A stretch of 64,000 bases of DNA. It comes from Frateuria_A sp035943815 (GTDB taxonomy: Bacteria > Pseudomonadota > Gammaproteobacteria > Xanthomonadales > Rhodanobacteraceae). Position 1 is the stretch's first letter; each line of letters opens with the position of its first letter. Both the position numbers and the translations under genes were made by a program. The notes under the pieces are model-generated. The model ran no database searches and was not told the origin of the DNA. It saw only the letters and a list, made by a program, of their open reading frames with translations. Positions 8,906-17,656 of this stretch are shown here, piece by piece. The stretch lies in the NCBI RefSeq assembly GCF_035943815.1, contig NZ_DASZBU010000010.1, positions 124,001-188,000 of the forward strand, in the 5' to 3' direction.

Positions 8906-9499
8906 ATGAACAGGTTGATGGTCAATGCGCTTCAGGTGGGGATCGCGGCTGCGCTCGCGATGGGCATTTCGGCTTGCAACCGCGACGCCAGCGCCGATGC
9001 GGGCCTGGCCAATGGATCGTCCAGCGCCCTGGGCGGCGCATCCGGTGATGCCGCAGCCAAGTATGCACGCGTGGTGAGCGTCGATCCGGTACGCAAGACG
9101 GTGAACAACCCGCGCCAGGTGTGCCACGACGAAACGGTCACCAACAGCGAGCCGCCCAAGGACCAGCACCAGATCGCCGGTACGGCGATCGGCGCCATCG
9201 CTGGTGGGCTGCTCGGCAACCAGGTCGGTGGCGGCAGGGGCAGGACGCTCGCGACGGTGGCAGGCGCCGTGGCCGGCGGCTACGCCGGCAAGAGGGTGGA
9301 GGAAAGCCGCCAGCATGCCAACGTCACGACCTCGACCGAGCGCAAGTGCGAAACGGTCAACGACAGCAATACCAAGGTGGTGGGCTACGACGTGCGCTAC
9401 GAATACAACGGCGTCACCCGTACCGTGCGGATGGATCACGACCCGGGTGATCGCGTCCAGGTGCAAGAAGGTGTGGTCGCCGTTTCCGACGCTCACTAA
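8906..9499 (+). CDS. Glycine-zipper 2TM-domain lipoprotein (first of two)
   Basis: A 197-residue envelope protein. Residues 1-22 form a lipoprotein signal ending in the lipobox GISAC. A glycine zipper follows: GTAIGAIAGGLLGNQVGGG and then VAGAVAGGYAGKRVEE, two short Gly/Ala-rich membrane helices of the Rick_17kDa_Anti/2TM class. The C-terminal part (YDVRYEYNGVTRTVRMDHDPGDRV) resembles the beta-rich end of SlyB-like proteins. ATG 8906 has GGAG 9 bases upstream; an ATG 9 bases earlier abuts the ribosome site and is unlikely. These proteins sit in the outer membrane and respond to envelope stress in other gammaproteobacteria; this one's role is unknown. Confidence 0.82.
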   Translation: MNRLMVNALQVGIAAALAMGISACNRDASADAGLANGSSSALGGASGDAAAKYARVVSVDPVRKTVNNPRQVCHDETVTNSEPPKDQHQIAGTAIGAIAGGLLGNQVGGGRGRTLATVAGAVAGGYAGKRVEESRQHANVTTSTERKCETVNDSNTKVVGYDVRYEYNGVTRTVRMDHDPGDRVQVQEGVVAVSDAH

Positions 9500-9574
9500 G
9501 GTAGGCATTAAGCACATCAACGGTCCATGGACGGACCGCACGCGATCACCGACGGACAGCAGAGGAGTCGTGCC

Positions 9575-10057
9575 ATGGCCGCTCTATCACGCAATTCCAT
9601 TCTCGGCGTTGTACTGACCGCTAGCCTCGCGCTAGGGGGGTGCGCCACGCCTTATGGCAACGGTGGTTATCGTGACCACGGCGGCTACCAGAGCTCCGAC
9701 TACGGTTCTGCGCGTTGCCAGAACTGCGGCGTGGTGCAGGATATCCAGCAGGTTTACGTGCAGGGCGAGGGCCACGGTACGCTCGGGGCTGTGATCGGCG
9801 CAGTGGCCGGCGGCGTGCTGGGCAACCAGGTGGGCAAGGGCAATGGCCGCAAGGCAGCGACCGTTGCGGGGGCGGTGGCTGGCGGCGTGATCGGCAACCA
9901 GGTAGGAAAGCGCAGCGGCAGTGGGGACCAGCCTGCCTGGCGCATCACTTTGCGACTGGACAACGGCCAGTACGCCACGGTTACCCAGAGCGAGGATCCC
10001 GGCCTTCGTGTCGGTGACTACGCCCAGGTTCGCGGCGACCACGTCTATGCCATGTAG
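9575..10057 (+). CDS. Glycine-zipper 2TM-domain lipoprotein (second of two)
   Basis: A 160-residue SlyB/Pcp-like outer-membrane lipoprotein. Signal residues 1-22 end in the lipobox LGGC. The tandem glycine zipper reads GAVIGAVAGGVLGNQVGKG then VAGAVAGGVIGNQVGKR, nearly the same as its upstream neighbour. The C-terminal strand region (ITLRLDNGQYATVTQ, then LRVGDYAQVRGDHVY) is typical of SlyB. AGGAG lies 7 bases before the ATG. It is separated from the first copy by 75 bases and followed by a strong terminator, so the pair may be one transcript. Confidence 0.84.
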   Translation: MAALSRNSILGVVLTASLALGGCATPYGNGGYRDHGGYQSSDYGSARCQNCGVVQDIQQVYVQGEGHGTLGAVIGAVAGGVLGNQVGKGNGRKAATVAGAVAGGVIGNQVGKRSGSGDQPAWRITLRLDNGQYATVTQSEDPGLRVGDYAQVRGDHVYAM

Positions 10058-10085
10058 GTTCGGACACCTAGACGTCCAAATAAAC

Positions 10086-10110
10086 GGCCCTCATGCGAGG
10101 GCCTTTTTTG
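10086..10110 (+). terminator. Rho-independent terminator after the lipoprotein pair
   Basis: A perfect 7-bp stem (GGCCCTC / GAGGGCC) with loop ATGC is followed by six T residues. It lies 29 bases after the lipoprotein stop. It also sits between convergent genes and may serve the opposite strand weakly. Confidence 0.9.
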
Positions 10111-10131
10111 TTCCTTGGCTTACGCGCCTGA

Positions 10132-10566
10132 TCAGTTGACCGCGTAGAAGCGATGCTCGCCGATGGTGGTGCCGGTGTGGTTGAGCGACCATTCGGGTGC
10201 GATGGCCACGGTGGCGAAGTGGTCGGCGTGGGGCACCAGCAGCTGGCGCTGCGCAAGCGGCAACGCCCAGTTTTCCATCGAGGTGCCGGCGACCTTCCAC
10301 GCCTTCGCAAAGGCGGCAAAATTGGTGATGTCGTACGAAGCGGGGGTGGCGGTGATGGCGAACTGGTGCGGGGCGGCGACGACCTTGCAGACAGTGTCAC
10401 CCCAACGGCCGCGTTCACGACGGCGCAGCGCAACCTCCGCTACGGCAAGCTGACCGATGGTCGTCTCGCTGCGTGCCTCCAGATACACGGTCGTCGCCAG
10501 GCAGGCCTGGTCAGCGATCGGCTGCGGCAGGACGGACGTCAACCACAACAGCATGGAAAGTTTCAT
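10132..10566 (-). CDS. SleB-type cell wall hydrolase
   Basis: A 144-residue exported protein. The N-terminus (MKLSMLLWLTSVLPQPIA) is a short signal sequence. The core CLATTVYLEARSE followed by GQLAVAEVALRR matches the Hydrolase_2/SleB family, with Glu in YLEARSE as the predicted catalytic acid; SleB proteins are lytic transglycosylases acting on peptidoglycan. The start at 10566 has GGAGG 4 bases upstream; an upstream in-frame extension of 43 codons has no signal character. It is slightly shorter than usual at the C-terminus but appears intact. Confidence 0.75.
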   Translation of the reverse strand: MKLSMLLWLTSVLPQPIADQACLATTVYLEARSETTIGQLAVAEVALRRRERGRWGDTVCKVVAAPHQFAITATPASYDITNFAAFAKAWKVAGTSMENWALPLAQRQLLVPHADHFATVAIAPEWSLNHTGTTIGEHRFYAVN

Positions 10567-11380
10567 TCTGCCTCCAGCGTGCTGTACGTGCGGGATGAAA
10601 AATCCATCTCGTACGCCGTTGCGGTGGACGGGCGGGCAGGCCGTTCCACCTGGATGAATCGCCACGACCGAAACCAAGTCGCGACGCTTTGCCACGGGAT
10701 TGTGGCGTTAGGCCGGAACGAACCGGCTTAAGGCATTGCGCGCACTGCCAATCGCGACCATGCATGATCTGTTCGAAGGCGGCTGCTGCTTTGATTGTTC
10801 CGCACGATGGCGGTCGTTCCATCCGGCGGTGGTTTGCCGGGTCGCGCCGATCCGGACCCCTCCGGTTCGTCGCGTGCACTGATGCCCGTAGGCGATGGGC
10901 ATCATTCGAAAGTCCGCGGGAGCGTAGTGGCGGTACTCGTCGCTGGCAAGTGCCTGGGCGGGCCGATTCATATTCGACTCACGTTCATCCATTCGGCATC
11001 GCGTACGAGTGAATGCTGTCGCCGACATCAATTTTTTCTATCGTCAGCAAACCCAGGTCGGCCGCCATGTGCGGGCCAAGCCTTCGTGAAAACAAGGATT
11101 CGTGAGAGCCGCGTGACGCCGGTCATCCGTTCTGCAGAAAACAACGCCGAAGTTCCTCTCCGCAGCTAATGCAGTCGGCGAAACATCGTTGCCGCACACA
11201 CATCGCGCACACGTCGAGAGCTCGTTCCCTTCGGCCGCTCATGATCGCCAGATGCCCTTGTCTCTCGGTACGAAGATGCGCGAGATCGGCAAGGGTGCAG
11301 GGCTGCTTTGTGCGCACCCAGCGGCGCAGGCAGTGGGCCTGCACCGCATTGGCAGGCGGCAAGCCAAAAGAGCATCGCGG
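10567..11380. other. Gene-poor stretch, no convincing gene
   Basis: About 810 bases without a recognisable product. Base composition is visibly lower in GC than the flanks. Open frames on both strands have no homology that I can recognise, no good ribosome sites and poor codon use. The only one with any character is a minus-strand frame at 11123-11362 (TTG start) ending in a Cys-rich segment (CAMCVRQRCFADCISC). I do not call it a gene. The stretch may be decayed coding DNA. Confidence 0.5.
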
Positions 11381-12124
11381 CTACGTGGCCGCGTCGTGGA
11401 AGATGATTCCCAGCGTGTGGCGGCAGCCGCTGTGCAGCCGGCTCACGCCATGGCGCAGGTTCGCGCGGTAATAGCCGCGGGAACCGCGCACTGGACGATG
11501 GTGGACGGCAAAGACCACGGCGTCGCCCAGCGCCAGCGGCACGACTTCTGCCCGCGATTGCAGGCGCGGGCGTTGCTCGGTGAGCACGAACTCGCCGCCG
11601 GTGAAGTCCCGGCCGGGCGCAGACAGCAGCACTGCCAGTTGCAGCGGAAACACATGCTCGCCGTAGAGGTCCTGGTGCAGGCAGTTGTAGTCGCCAGCCT
11701 CGTATCGCAGCAGCAACGGAGTTGGGCGGCGCTGGCCTGCGGCGTGGCAGCGTTCCAGGAATTGGGTGTGCGTGGGTGGATAGCGCACGTCCAGGCCCAT
11801 CGCCTCGTTCCACCGGTTCGCCAGCGGCACCAGCCGTGGATAAACCGTCGTGCGCAGCGCGTGCACCACCGCAGGCAGCGGATAATCAAAGTACCGGTAC
11901 TCGCCGCGGCCGAAGCCATGCCGTGCCATCACCACGCGGCTGCGGAAGTGTTCCGGCTCCGGATAGAGCGATGCCAGCGTGCTGCACGTATGGGCGGCCA
12001 AGAGTGCCGGGAGCACCGCCTGGCCGTGCGCATCCAGAGCGGCATGCACGGCAGTCCAATCCATGGCCTGCAGGGCAATCAGCGGATCGTCGAGGTCGGG
12101 AACATGTGCGTGCGGCTTCGTCAT
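11381..12124 (-). CDS. 2OG-Fe(II) oxygenase family protein
   Basis: A 247-residue soluble protein of the prolyl-4-hydroxylase-like 2-oxoglutarate/iron oxygenase fold. Visible iron ligands are H150-x-D152 in CLHQDLYGEHVFP and distal H225 in LRHGVSRLHSG, with R235 (SGCRHTLGI) placed to bind 2-oxoglutarate. The core DFTGGEFVLTEQRPR is typical of this family. The upstream half (about 1-110) is a family-specific helical region. The start at MTKPHAH was preferred; upstream in-frame sequence overlaps the transporter gene. The substrate is unknown. Confidence 0.82.
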   Translation of the reverse strand: MTKPHAHVPDLDDPLIALQAMDWTAVHAALDAHGQAVLPALLAAHTCSTLASLYPEPEHFRSRVVMARHGFGRGEYRYFDYPLPAVVHALRTTVYPRLVPLANRWNEAMGLDVRYPPTHTQFLERCHAAGQRRPTPLLLRYEAGDYNCLHQDLYGEHVFPLQLAVLLSAPGRDFTGGEFVLTEQRPRLQSRAEVVPLALGDAVVFAVHHRPVRGSRGYYRANLRHGVSRLHSGCRHTLGIIFHDAAT

Positions 12125-12173
12125 GGCGCCAGTCTGGCGTTTTTCTCCGACGGACACCCTCCGATTCTTGCGC

Positions 12174-13043
12174 TCAACGTTCCTCGGCCTCGTCGCTGCG
12201 CACCTGGGCATGGCTTATCAGGGCGAAGATGCAACTGCCGCCGACGATGTTGCCTGCCAGTGTCGGCAGTGCGAAGTGCCACGCGAAAGCCCCGAGCGAA
12301 AGCCCGTGCGCGAACACCAGGTAGAGCACCTCGACCGAGCCGACGATGATGTGGGTGAAACCGCCCAGCGCGATCAGGTAGGTGGTGAGCACGATCACGG
12401 TGATCTTCGCGTGCTCCGCCGCCGGCAGCAGCCACACCATGGTCGCGATCAACCAGCCGGCGACGATGCCCTTGGTGAACATCTGCAGCGGCGAGTTGCC
12501 CATCATCTCGGTGCCGATGCCGAGCAAGGCGGCTTGTGTGGCCTGATCGAACAGGCGCATGTGCAGGATGCCGTAGGCAAACAGGCCGGTTCCGATCAGG
12601 TTGCCGGCGAACACCACCGACCACAGCCGCAACAGCGAGACGAGCGTGTGCAGGCTCGGATGGGTCATCAGCGGCAGCACGGCGGTCATCGTGTTTTCGG
12701 TGAACAGCTGCTGGCGGGCGAGGATCACCACCAGGAATCCGAATGGATAGCCCAGGCTTTCGATCAGGAAGCCGAAGCCTGTGGGCGCACCGCCCAGGTA
12801 GCGGTGCAACAGGCCGCGCGCGAGCATCGAGAAGCCCATCGACAGCCCGGCCGCCAGGGCCGACCAGCCCAGCGCGGCGATGCCGCGCTCCAGTTCCTCC
12901 TCGCCTTCGAGGCGGATGGTTTCATGCAGCACGGCCACCCGCGGCGGACGCTTCTGTTCGACCTCGCCCTGTTCCTTGTGCGACAGCGAAAAGCCCTCGC
13001 TGGCGCCGGAAGCGCGGTGGTCTTCGCTTCGGTTCTTCTGCAT
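12174..13043 (-). CDS. Formate/nitrite transporter family protein (YfdC-like)
   Basis: A 289-residue inner-membrane channel of the FNT family. After a charged N-terminal tail of about 60 residues, six membrane segments follow. The stretch SLGYPFGFLVVILARQQLFTEN and the later GGFTHIIVGSVEVLY belong to FNT proteins of the YfdC subgroup, which have a longer N-terminus than FocA. GGGAG precedes the ATG by about 6 bases. The substrate is not established for this subgroup; small monovalent anions are likely. Confidence 0.85.
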   Translation of the reverse strand: MQKNRSEDHRASGASEGFSLSHKEQGEVEQKRPPRVAVLHETIRLEGEEELERGIAALGWSALAAGLSMGFSMLARGLLHRYLGGAPTGFGFLIESLGYPFGFLVVILARQQLFTENTMTAVLPLMTHPSLHTLVSLLRLWSVVFAGNLIGTGLFAYGILHMRLFDQATQAALLGIGTEMMGNSPLQMFTKGIVAGWLIATMVWLLPAAEHAKITVIVLTTYLIALGGFTHIIVGSVEVLYLVFAHGLSLGAFAWHFALPTLAGNIVGGSCIFALISHAQVRSDEAEER

Positions 13044-13330
13044 GCCGGGCTCCCGGAGGTGGGAACCGGAAAGCTACGTGGCATTGCGTAACCATGGCGT
13101 GGTCGGGGCGCCCTATCGAGCGCGAGCCCGCGTCCTCAGGAACCGGGCCGGTTCCGGTCCGCGCTCCGCTGCGGCAGTCGGGTGCCGGATGGTGCGTGCG
13201 GCGGCCGGGGCGAGGCTGCTCCAGCGCAGGCAACCCGAGAGAAGCCAGCCGCTCGTGCAACGGCCTCATTGACTGGGGCGCGGATGCCTGGGTTAGGCTA
13301 GCGCCGGGGATATCCAGGGGAGTGCGCGTC

Positions 13331-13972
13331 ATGCGCTGGCGACTCGTCATGGCTTGGCTGCTGGCCGGCAGTGCAGGCCCGGCATGGGCGGGCCAACTGG
13401 TGGTGCGGGTCAGCGATTCGGGCGGCCATGCCGTGGGCGACGCGGTGGTAAGCCTGATGATGGCGGCAACGGCATCCGATCCGGCTCCCCGGCCGGTGAC
13501 CCGCTACGTGGACCAGCGCAACGAGACCTTCATCCCTTACGTGCAGGTGCTGCATCCGGGCGATCGTGTGGTGTTCCGCAACAGCGACGGCACCCGCCAC
13601 CATGTCTATTCCTTCTCCGAGGCGAAGGCGTTCGAGTTCCTGCTGCGTCCGGGCGAGAGCTCGCCGCCGCTGACCCTGGACAAGACCGGCCTGGTCGCGG
13701 TCGGCTGCAATATCCACGACCACATGATCGCCTACCTGTTGATCACCTCCGGGCAGGCGCTGGTAACGCCCCCGCAAGGACAGGTGGTCTTCGAGCACCT
13801 GCCGCCAGGACACTACACGGTCAAGGTGTGGCATCCGCAATTGCGCCCGGGTCAGGTACAACCGAGCGTCGAGGCGACCGTGGCCGAGGACGCGCCGGCG
13901 CACGCGGAGTTCGCGCTGTCGCTGATCCCCGATCCTCGCGGGTTCGCCGATCGCGAGCACCTGGACTACTAG
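13331..13972 (+). CDS. Secreted cupredoxin-like copper protein
   Basis: A 213-residue exported protein. Residues 1-20 are a signal peptide (cleavage near AWA-GQ). The body is a plastocyanin-like fold: a Gly/Pro-rich strand VLHPGDRVVFRNSDG, then HH at 90-91, and C126-x2-H129-x-H131-M132 (VGCNIHDHM). This His/Cys/His/Met set is that expected for a type 1 copper site. The C-terminal 60 residues look like a carboxypeptidase-regulatory-like beta domain (FEHLPPGHYTVKVWHP). Similar proteins are often labelled methylamine utilisation protein. It is followed after 5 bases by the EAL protein, so the two are almost certainly co-transcribed. A copper-binding or redox role is inferred. Confidence 0.82.
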   Translation: MRWRLVMAWLLAGSAGPAWAGQLVVRVSDSGGHAVGDAVVSLMMAATASDPAPRPVTRYVDQRNETFIPYVQVLHPGDRVVFRNSDGTRHHVYSFSEAKAFEFLLRPGESSPPLTLDKTGLVAVGCNIHDHMIAYLLITSGQALVTPPQGQVVFEHLPPGHYTVKVWHPQLRPGQVQPSVEATVAEDAPAHAEFALSLIPDPRGFADREHLDY

Positions 13973-13977
13973 ACCCG

Positions 13978-16299
13978 ATGCGCGTCGGCTTCCGCCTCCG
14001 CCTTGCGCTGTTCTTCGTCGCCACGCTCGTGACGGTGCAACTGCTCACCGCCGTGCTGGTCTACGGCGTCACGCGCCGCGCCATGGTCAGCGAGGGCGAG
14101 CGCCGGCTGGCGTTCAATGCGCAGGCTTTCGTGGCCCAGATGGACGACCTGTCGGCGCGCGTGGCGGGCAACGTCGAAGTGCTTTCGCTCGACTACGCGC
14201 TGCGCTCGGCGATCGCCGAGCGCGACCATGGCACGGTGTTTTCCGTACTGCGCAACCACGGGCGGCGAGTCGGCGCATCGCGCATGCAACTGGTCGGCCT
14301 GGATGGGCTGGTGGAAGTCGACACTGCCGACACGCACACCAGCGAACAGCGCTTCGCCTTTCCCGATCTTGCCGAACATGCATTCGACCGGCGCACCGCA
14401 GCGGTCGTGACGCTGCAGGCTAAGGCGTATTGGGTGGTGGTCGTGCCGATCTACGCGCCGCAGCCGGTAGCTCTGGTGGTGGTGTACGTGCCACTGGACG
14501 ACGCGTTGCTCGATCACCTGCGCAAGCTGTCGGCGCTGCCCGGTGACATCGAGCTGGCGGTGCGGCCGGCCGGCGCGCCGTGGCGTACCGTCGCTCGCAG
14601 CCTCACTCATGCCGGGCTGGTAGCCAGCCTCGGTGGGCAGGACCTGCCGGCACGGCCCTCCGTACGCCTCGTGAGCGGCCACGAATACCTGGTGCTGGCG
14701 CAGCCTTTGAGCCAGCCTCACAGCGTCGCTCCCGTGGTGGCCGTGCTCGGCTATTCTCTGGAGGACGCGCTGCGGCCGTTCCGGTCGGTGGCGATCGCCT
14801 GGGCGCTGCTGCTCGCGCTGGGCCTGGTGCTGGGCCTGATCGGCGCCTGGCTGACCGCGCGCAGCGTGTCCCGTCCGGTGGAATCGCTCGCCGACGCGGC
14901 CCGGCGGATCGAAGCGGGCGACTATCACACGCCGCCCAGCCTCGACCGACGCGACGAGCTGGGCCAGCTCGCGGCGGCCTTCGGCACCATGGCCGAGGCG
15001 GTGCGCCAGCGCGAGGAACGCATCCGTGAACAGGCCTTGCACGACCACGTGACCGGCCTACCCAACCGCGTCGCCATCGAAACCACGATCGACCGTGCCC
15101 GCGAGGCTGGCTCCGGCCGTGGCGCCCTGCTGATGGTGGGCCTCACGCGCGTGCCGGACATCATCAAGACGATGGGACACGGGCTCTACGACCGGCTGAT
15201 GCGCGAGGTCAGCGGGCGGCTGGGCCGGGTTGCCGCGCGGGCCTGCCTGGCGCGTGCCACGGATACCCAGTTCGTCGCCTGGCTGCCGAACGCGGATCGC
15301 AACGAGGCGATGGCGTCGGCGCTGCGCATCCTCGATGCGCTCGGCGCCCCGTACGTCGAGGCGGACGTCAGCATCGACACCTTGCCTGCGATCGGCATCG
15401 CGATGTATCCGGACGACGGCCTGCAGACCTCGGTGCTGCTGCGCCACGCCGAGGTGGCCCAGTTCGCCGCCAGCGGTGCGAGCCGGCCGCTGGCCTTCTA
15501 CGAGGCGGCGACCGACCCTCACCGCGCCGAACGCCTGTCGCTGATGGGAGAGCTGCGCGAAGCGCTGGATCACGGCCAGCTGGTGCTGCACTACCAGCCT
15601 AAGCTGGAGCTCGCCACACGCCGCATTGACGGCGTCGAGGCGCTGGTCCGCTGGTACCATCCGCGCCGCGGCGCCGTGCCGCCGCAGGACTTCATCGGCA
15701 TGGCCGAGGACACCGGCAACATCCAGCGGCTCACGCGCTGGGCGCTCGCTGCCGGCATCGCGCAGGGCAGCCGCTGGCACGCCTGCGGGCTGGCGTTGAA
15801 GGTGGCGATCAACCTTTCGGCGCGCGACCTGGCAGAGGTGGAACTGCCGTTGCGCATCGGGCGGCTGCTTTCAATCCATGGCTTGCCGCCCGGGCTGCTC
15901 ACCGTGGAGATCACCGAGCGCGCGGTGATCGGCGAGCCGGAAAAAGCAATGCGCGTGCTCCGCGGGCTGGCCGACATGGGTGTGGGCATCGCGGTGGATG
16001 ACTTCGGCGTGGGCCAATCCGCCTTTGCGTACCTGCGCCACCTGCCGGTGAGCGAGCTGAAGATCGACCAGACCTTCATCCGGCACCTGGCCCGCGACGC
16101 GGGCGATCAGACCATCGTGCGCTCCATCGTCGAGCTGGGCCACCGGCTGGGCTATCAGGTCACCGCCGAGGGCGTGGAGGACGCCCGCGCGCTGGAGCAA
16201 TTGGCCGCGATCGGCTGCGACCATGCGCAGGGCTATTTCATCGCCCGCCCGCTGCCTGCCGCGGAACTGGCCGGGTTCGCGCGGGCCGGCGTCGCATGA
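13978..16299 (+). CDS. Membrane HAMP/degenerate-GGDEF/EAL c-di-GMP phosphodiesterase
   Basis: A 773-residue inner-membrane signalling protein: TM1 about residues 7-31, periplasmic sensor region 32-268, TM2 about 270-293, HAMP 293-345, GGDEF-like domain 346-505, EAL domain 520-770. The GGDEF signature is replaced by ATDTQF (427-432), so cyclase activity is unlikely. The EAL side keeps E554-A-L, the DDFG motif at 674-677, K695 in ELKIDQTF and the late Glu in AEGVED, so hydrolysis of c-di-GMP is plausible. The start ATG is 5 bases after the cupredoxin stop and the stop overlaps the next gene by 4 bases. The periplasmic domain may read the cupredoxin's state; that is inference. Confidence 0.88.
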   Translation: MRVGFRLRLALFFVATLVTVQLLTAVLVYGVTRRAMVSEGERRLAFNAQAFVAQMDDLSARVAGNVEVLSLDYALRSAIAERDHGTVFSVLRNHGRRVGASRMQLVGLDGLVEVDTADTHTSEQRFAFPDLAEHAFDRRTAAVVTLQAKAYWVVVVPIYAPQPVALVVVYVPLDDALLDHLRKLSALPGDIELAVRPAGAPWRTVARSLTHAGLVASLGGQDLPARPSVRLVSGHEYLVLAQPLSQPHSVAPVVAVLGYSLEDALRPFRSVAIAWALLLALGLVLGLIGAWLTARSVSRPVESLADAARRIEAGDYHTPPSLDRRDELGQLAAAFGTMAEAVRQREERIREQALHDHVTGLPNRVAIETTIDRAREAGSGRGALLMVGLTRVPDIIKTMGHGLYDRLMREVSGRLGRVAARACLARATDTQFVAWLPNADRNEAMASALRILDALGAPYVEADVSIDTLPAIGIAMYPDDGLQTSVLLRHAEVAQFAASGASRPLAFYEAATDPHRAERLSLMGELREALDHGQLVLHYQPKLELATRRIDGVEALVRWYHPRRGAVPPQDFIGMAEDTGNIQRLTRWALAAGIAQGSRWHACGLALKVAINLSARDLAEVELPLRIGRLLSIHGLPPGLLTVEITERAVIGEPEKAMRVLRGLADMGVGIAVDDFGVGQSAFAYLRHLPVSELKIDQTFIRHLARDAGDQTIVRSIVELGHRLGYQVTAEGVEDARALEQLAAIGCDHAQGYFIARPLPAAELAGFARAGVA

Positions 16300-17531
16300 G
16301 CCGTCGCCCGGGCCTGCGTCCGCTGGCATGGGCTTGCCTGGGCGTGCTGCCGCTCGCGGCACGGGCACAGGACCTCAGCCTGCATGGTTACGTCGACACC
16401 CGCCTGGTCGTGGCGCCGGCCGAGCAAAGCTGGGTGGACGGCGGCCTGGGCAAGAGCCGCTACGGTGGCACCAATGACGGGCTGCGCTTCGGCGGCGCAG
16501 CGCTGGTGGGCACGGCGCAGCTGACGCCCACGTTGCTCGCGTTCGCAGGATTGCAACTGCAGGACCGCCATCGCGCTGACGTCGATGTGCTCGAAGCCTG
16601 GCTGCGCTGGCGCCCGATGTCGACCACGCGCTGGCGTGGGTCGGTGCAGGCGGGCGCATTCTTTCCGCCGGTTTCGCTGGAGAACGACGCCATCGGCTGG
16701 ACCAGCCCGTGGACGCTCACGCCGTCGGCGATCAACAGCTGGGTCGGCGAGGAGCTGCGTTCCGTGGGCGCGGAAGCGCGAATCGAACGGCGCGGTGACA
16801 ACGCCACATGGGAACTGCGGGGTGCACTGTTCCAGCGCAACGATCCGGCGGGCAACCTTCTGGCCATCCGCGGCTGGTCGCTGAGCGACCTTACCTATGG
16901 GCTGGGCAGCCGCTTGCGCGAGCCGGATGCCTACGTGCGTGACGAAGGCGATGCGCCGCCGGTGCGCTACGACCCGTTCCGCCGGATCGGACGGCACTGG
17001 GGCAACTACCTCCGGGGCACCTGGCGTGCGCGCGGCTGGGGTCGGGTCAGCCTGATGCACTACGACAACCATGCCGATCCCGCCGCATGGGTGCCCTATG
17101 CCGGCGGGGATCGCCTGTACGCCTGGCGGACCCGCTTCTGGAGCCTGGGCGCCAGCGCCCAAACCGGCCCGGTCCAATGGATCGCGCAGGCGATGGATGG
17201 CGACACAATGATCGAACCGGTCGCGAACCGCTCCTTTGTGACACGCTACCGCGCCGCCTTCATATTGGTCGGATGGAACCGGGGCGCCTGGCGCCCGGCC
17301 TTGCGGCTGGACCATTTCAGTACGCGCGATCCAACCGCTGTGCCGGGCGCGTATGCGGGCGAGCACGGCAATGCAGTCACCGCTGCACTCAACTGGCGTC
17401 CGCACGACTGGTTGCGGCTGACCCTGGAGGCGCTGCGCATCGACAGCATGCGCACCGCCCGCACCGACTACGGCCTGCTGCCCCGCAGCCGCGGGACCCA
17501 GGTGCAGCTGAGCGCCCGGCTGTTCTACTGA
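16296..17531 (+). CDS. Outer-membrane porin-like beta-barrel protein
   Basis: A 411-residue exported protein. The signal peptide ends near ARA-QD. The mature part begins LSLHGYVDTRLVV, a porin-type first strand, and consists of alternating aromatic/polar strands ending in the C-terminal aromatic signature VQLSARLFY expected of an outer-membrane barrel. The length suits a 16-strand porin-like protein. Its ATGA start overlaps the EAL gene stop, so it is the third gene of one operon with the cupredoxin and the c-di-GMP protein. The substrate is unknown. Confidence 0.78.
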   Translation: MSRRPGLRPLAWACLGVLPLAARAQDLSLHGYVDTRLVVAPAEQSWVDGGLGKSRYGGTNDGLRFGGAALVGTAQLTPTLLAFAGLQLQDRHRADVDVLEAWLRWRPMSTTRWRGSVQAGAFFPPVSLENDAIGWTSPWTLTPSAINSWVGEELRSVGAEARIERRGDNATWELRGALFQRNDPAGNLLAIRGWSLSDLTYGLGSRLREPDAYVRDEGDAPPVRYDPFRRIGRHWGNYLRGTWRARGWGRVSLMHYDNHADPAAWVPYAGGDRLYAWRTRFWSLGASAQTGPVQWIAQAMDGDTMIEPVANRSFVTRYRAAFILVGWNRGAWRPALRLDHFSTRDPTAVPGAYAGEHGNAVTAALNWRPHDWLRLTLEALRIDSMRTARTDYGLLPRSRGTQVQLSARLFY

Positions 17532-17656
17532 CGGCGTATTCCTGCCGTTCTCCCGACACGCCGGCCACCACGTATCCGACCGTGGCGGGGCTTTGCTATT
17601 CTTCCTCGTTCCCGTCAGCGCCCGTCCGGGCGCCACCACCACGGCCATAGGTTTTC

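Noticed and set aside
11123..11362. Minus-strand frame with a Cys-rich C-terminus
   Set aside because: TTG start without ribosome site and no recognised family; kept only as a note in the gap entry.
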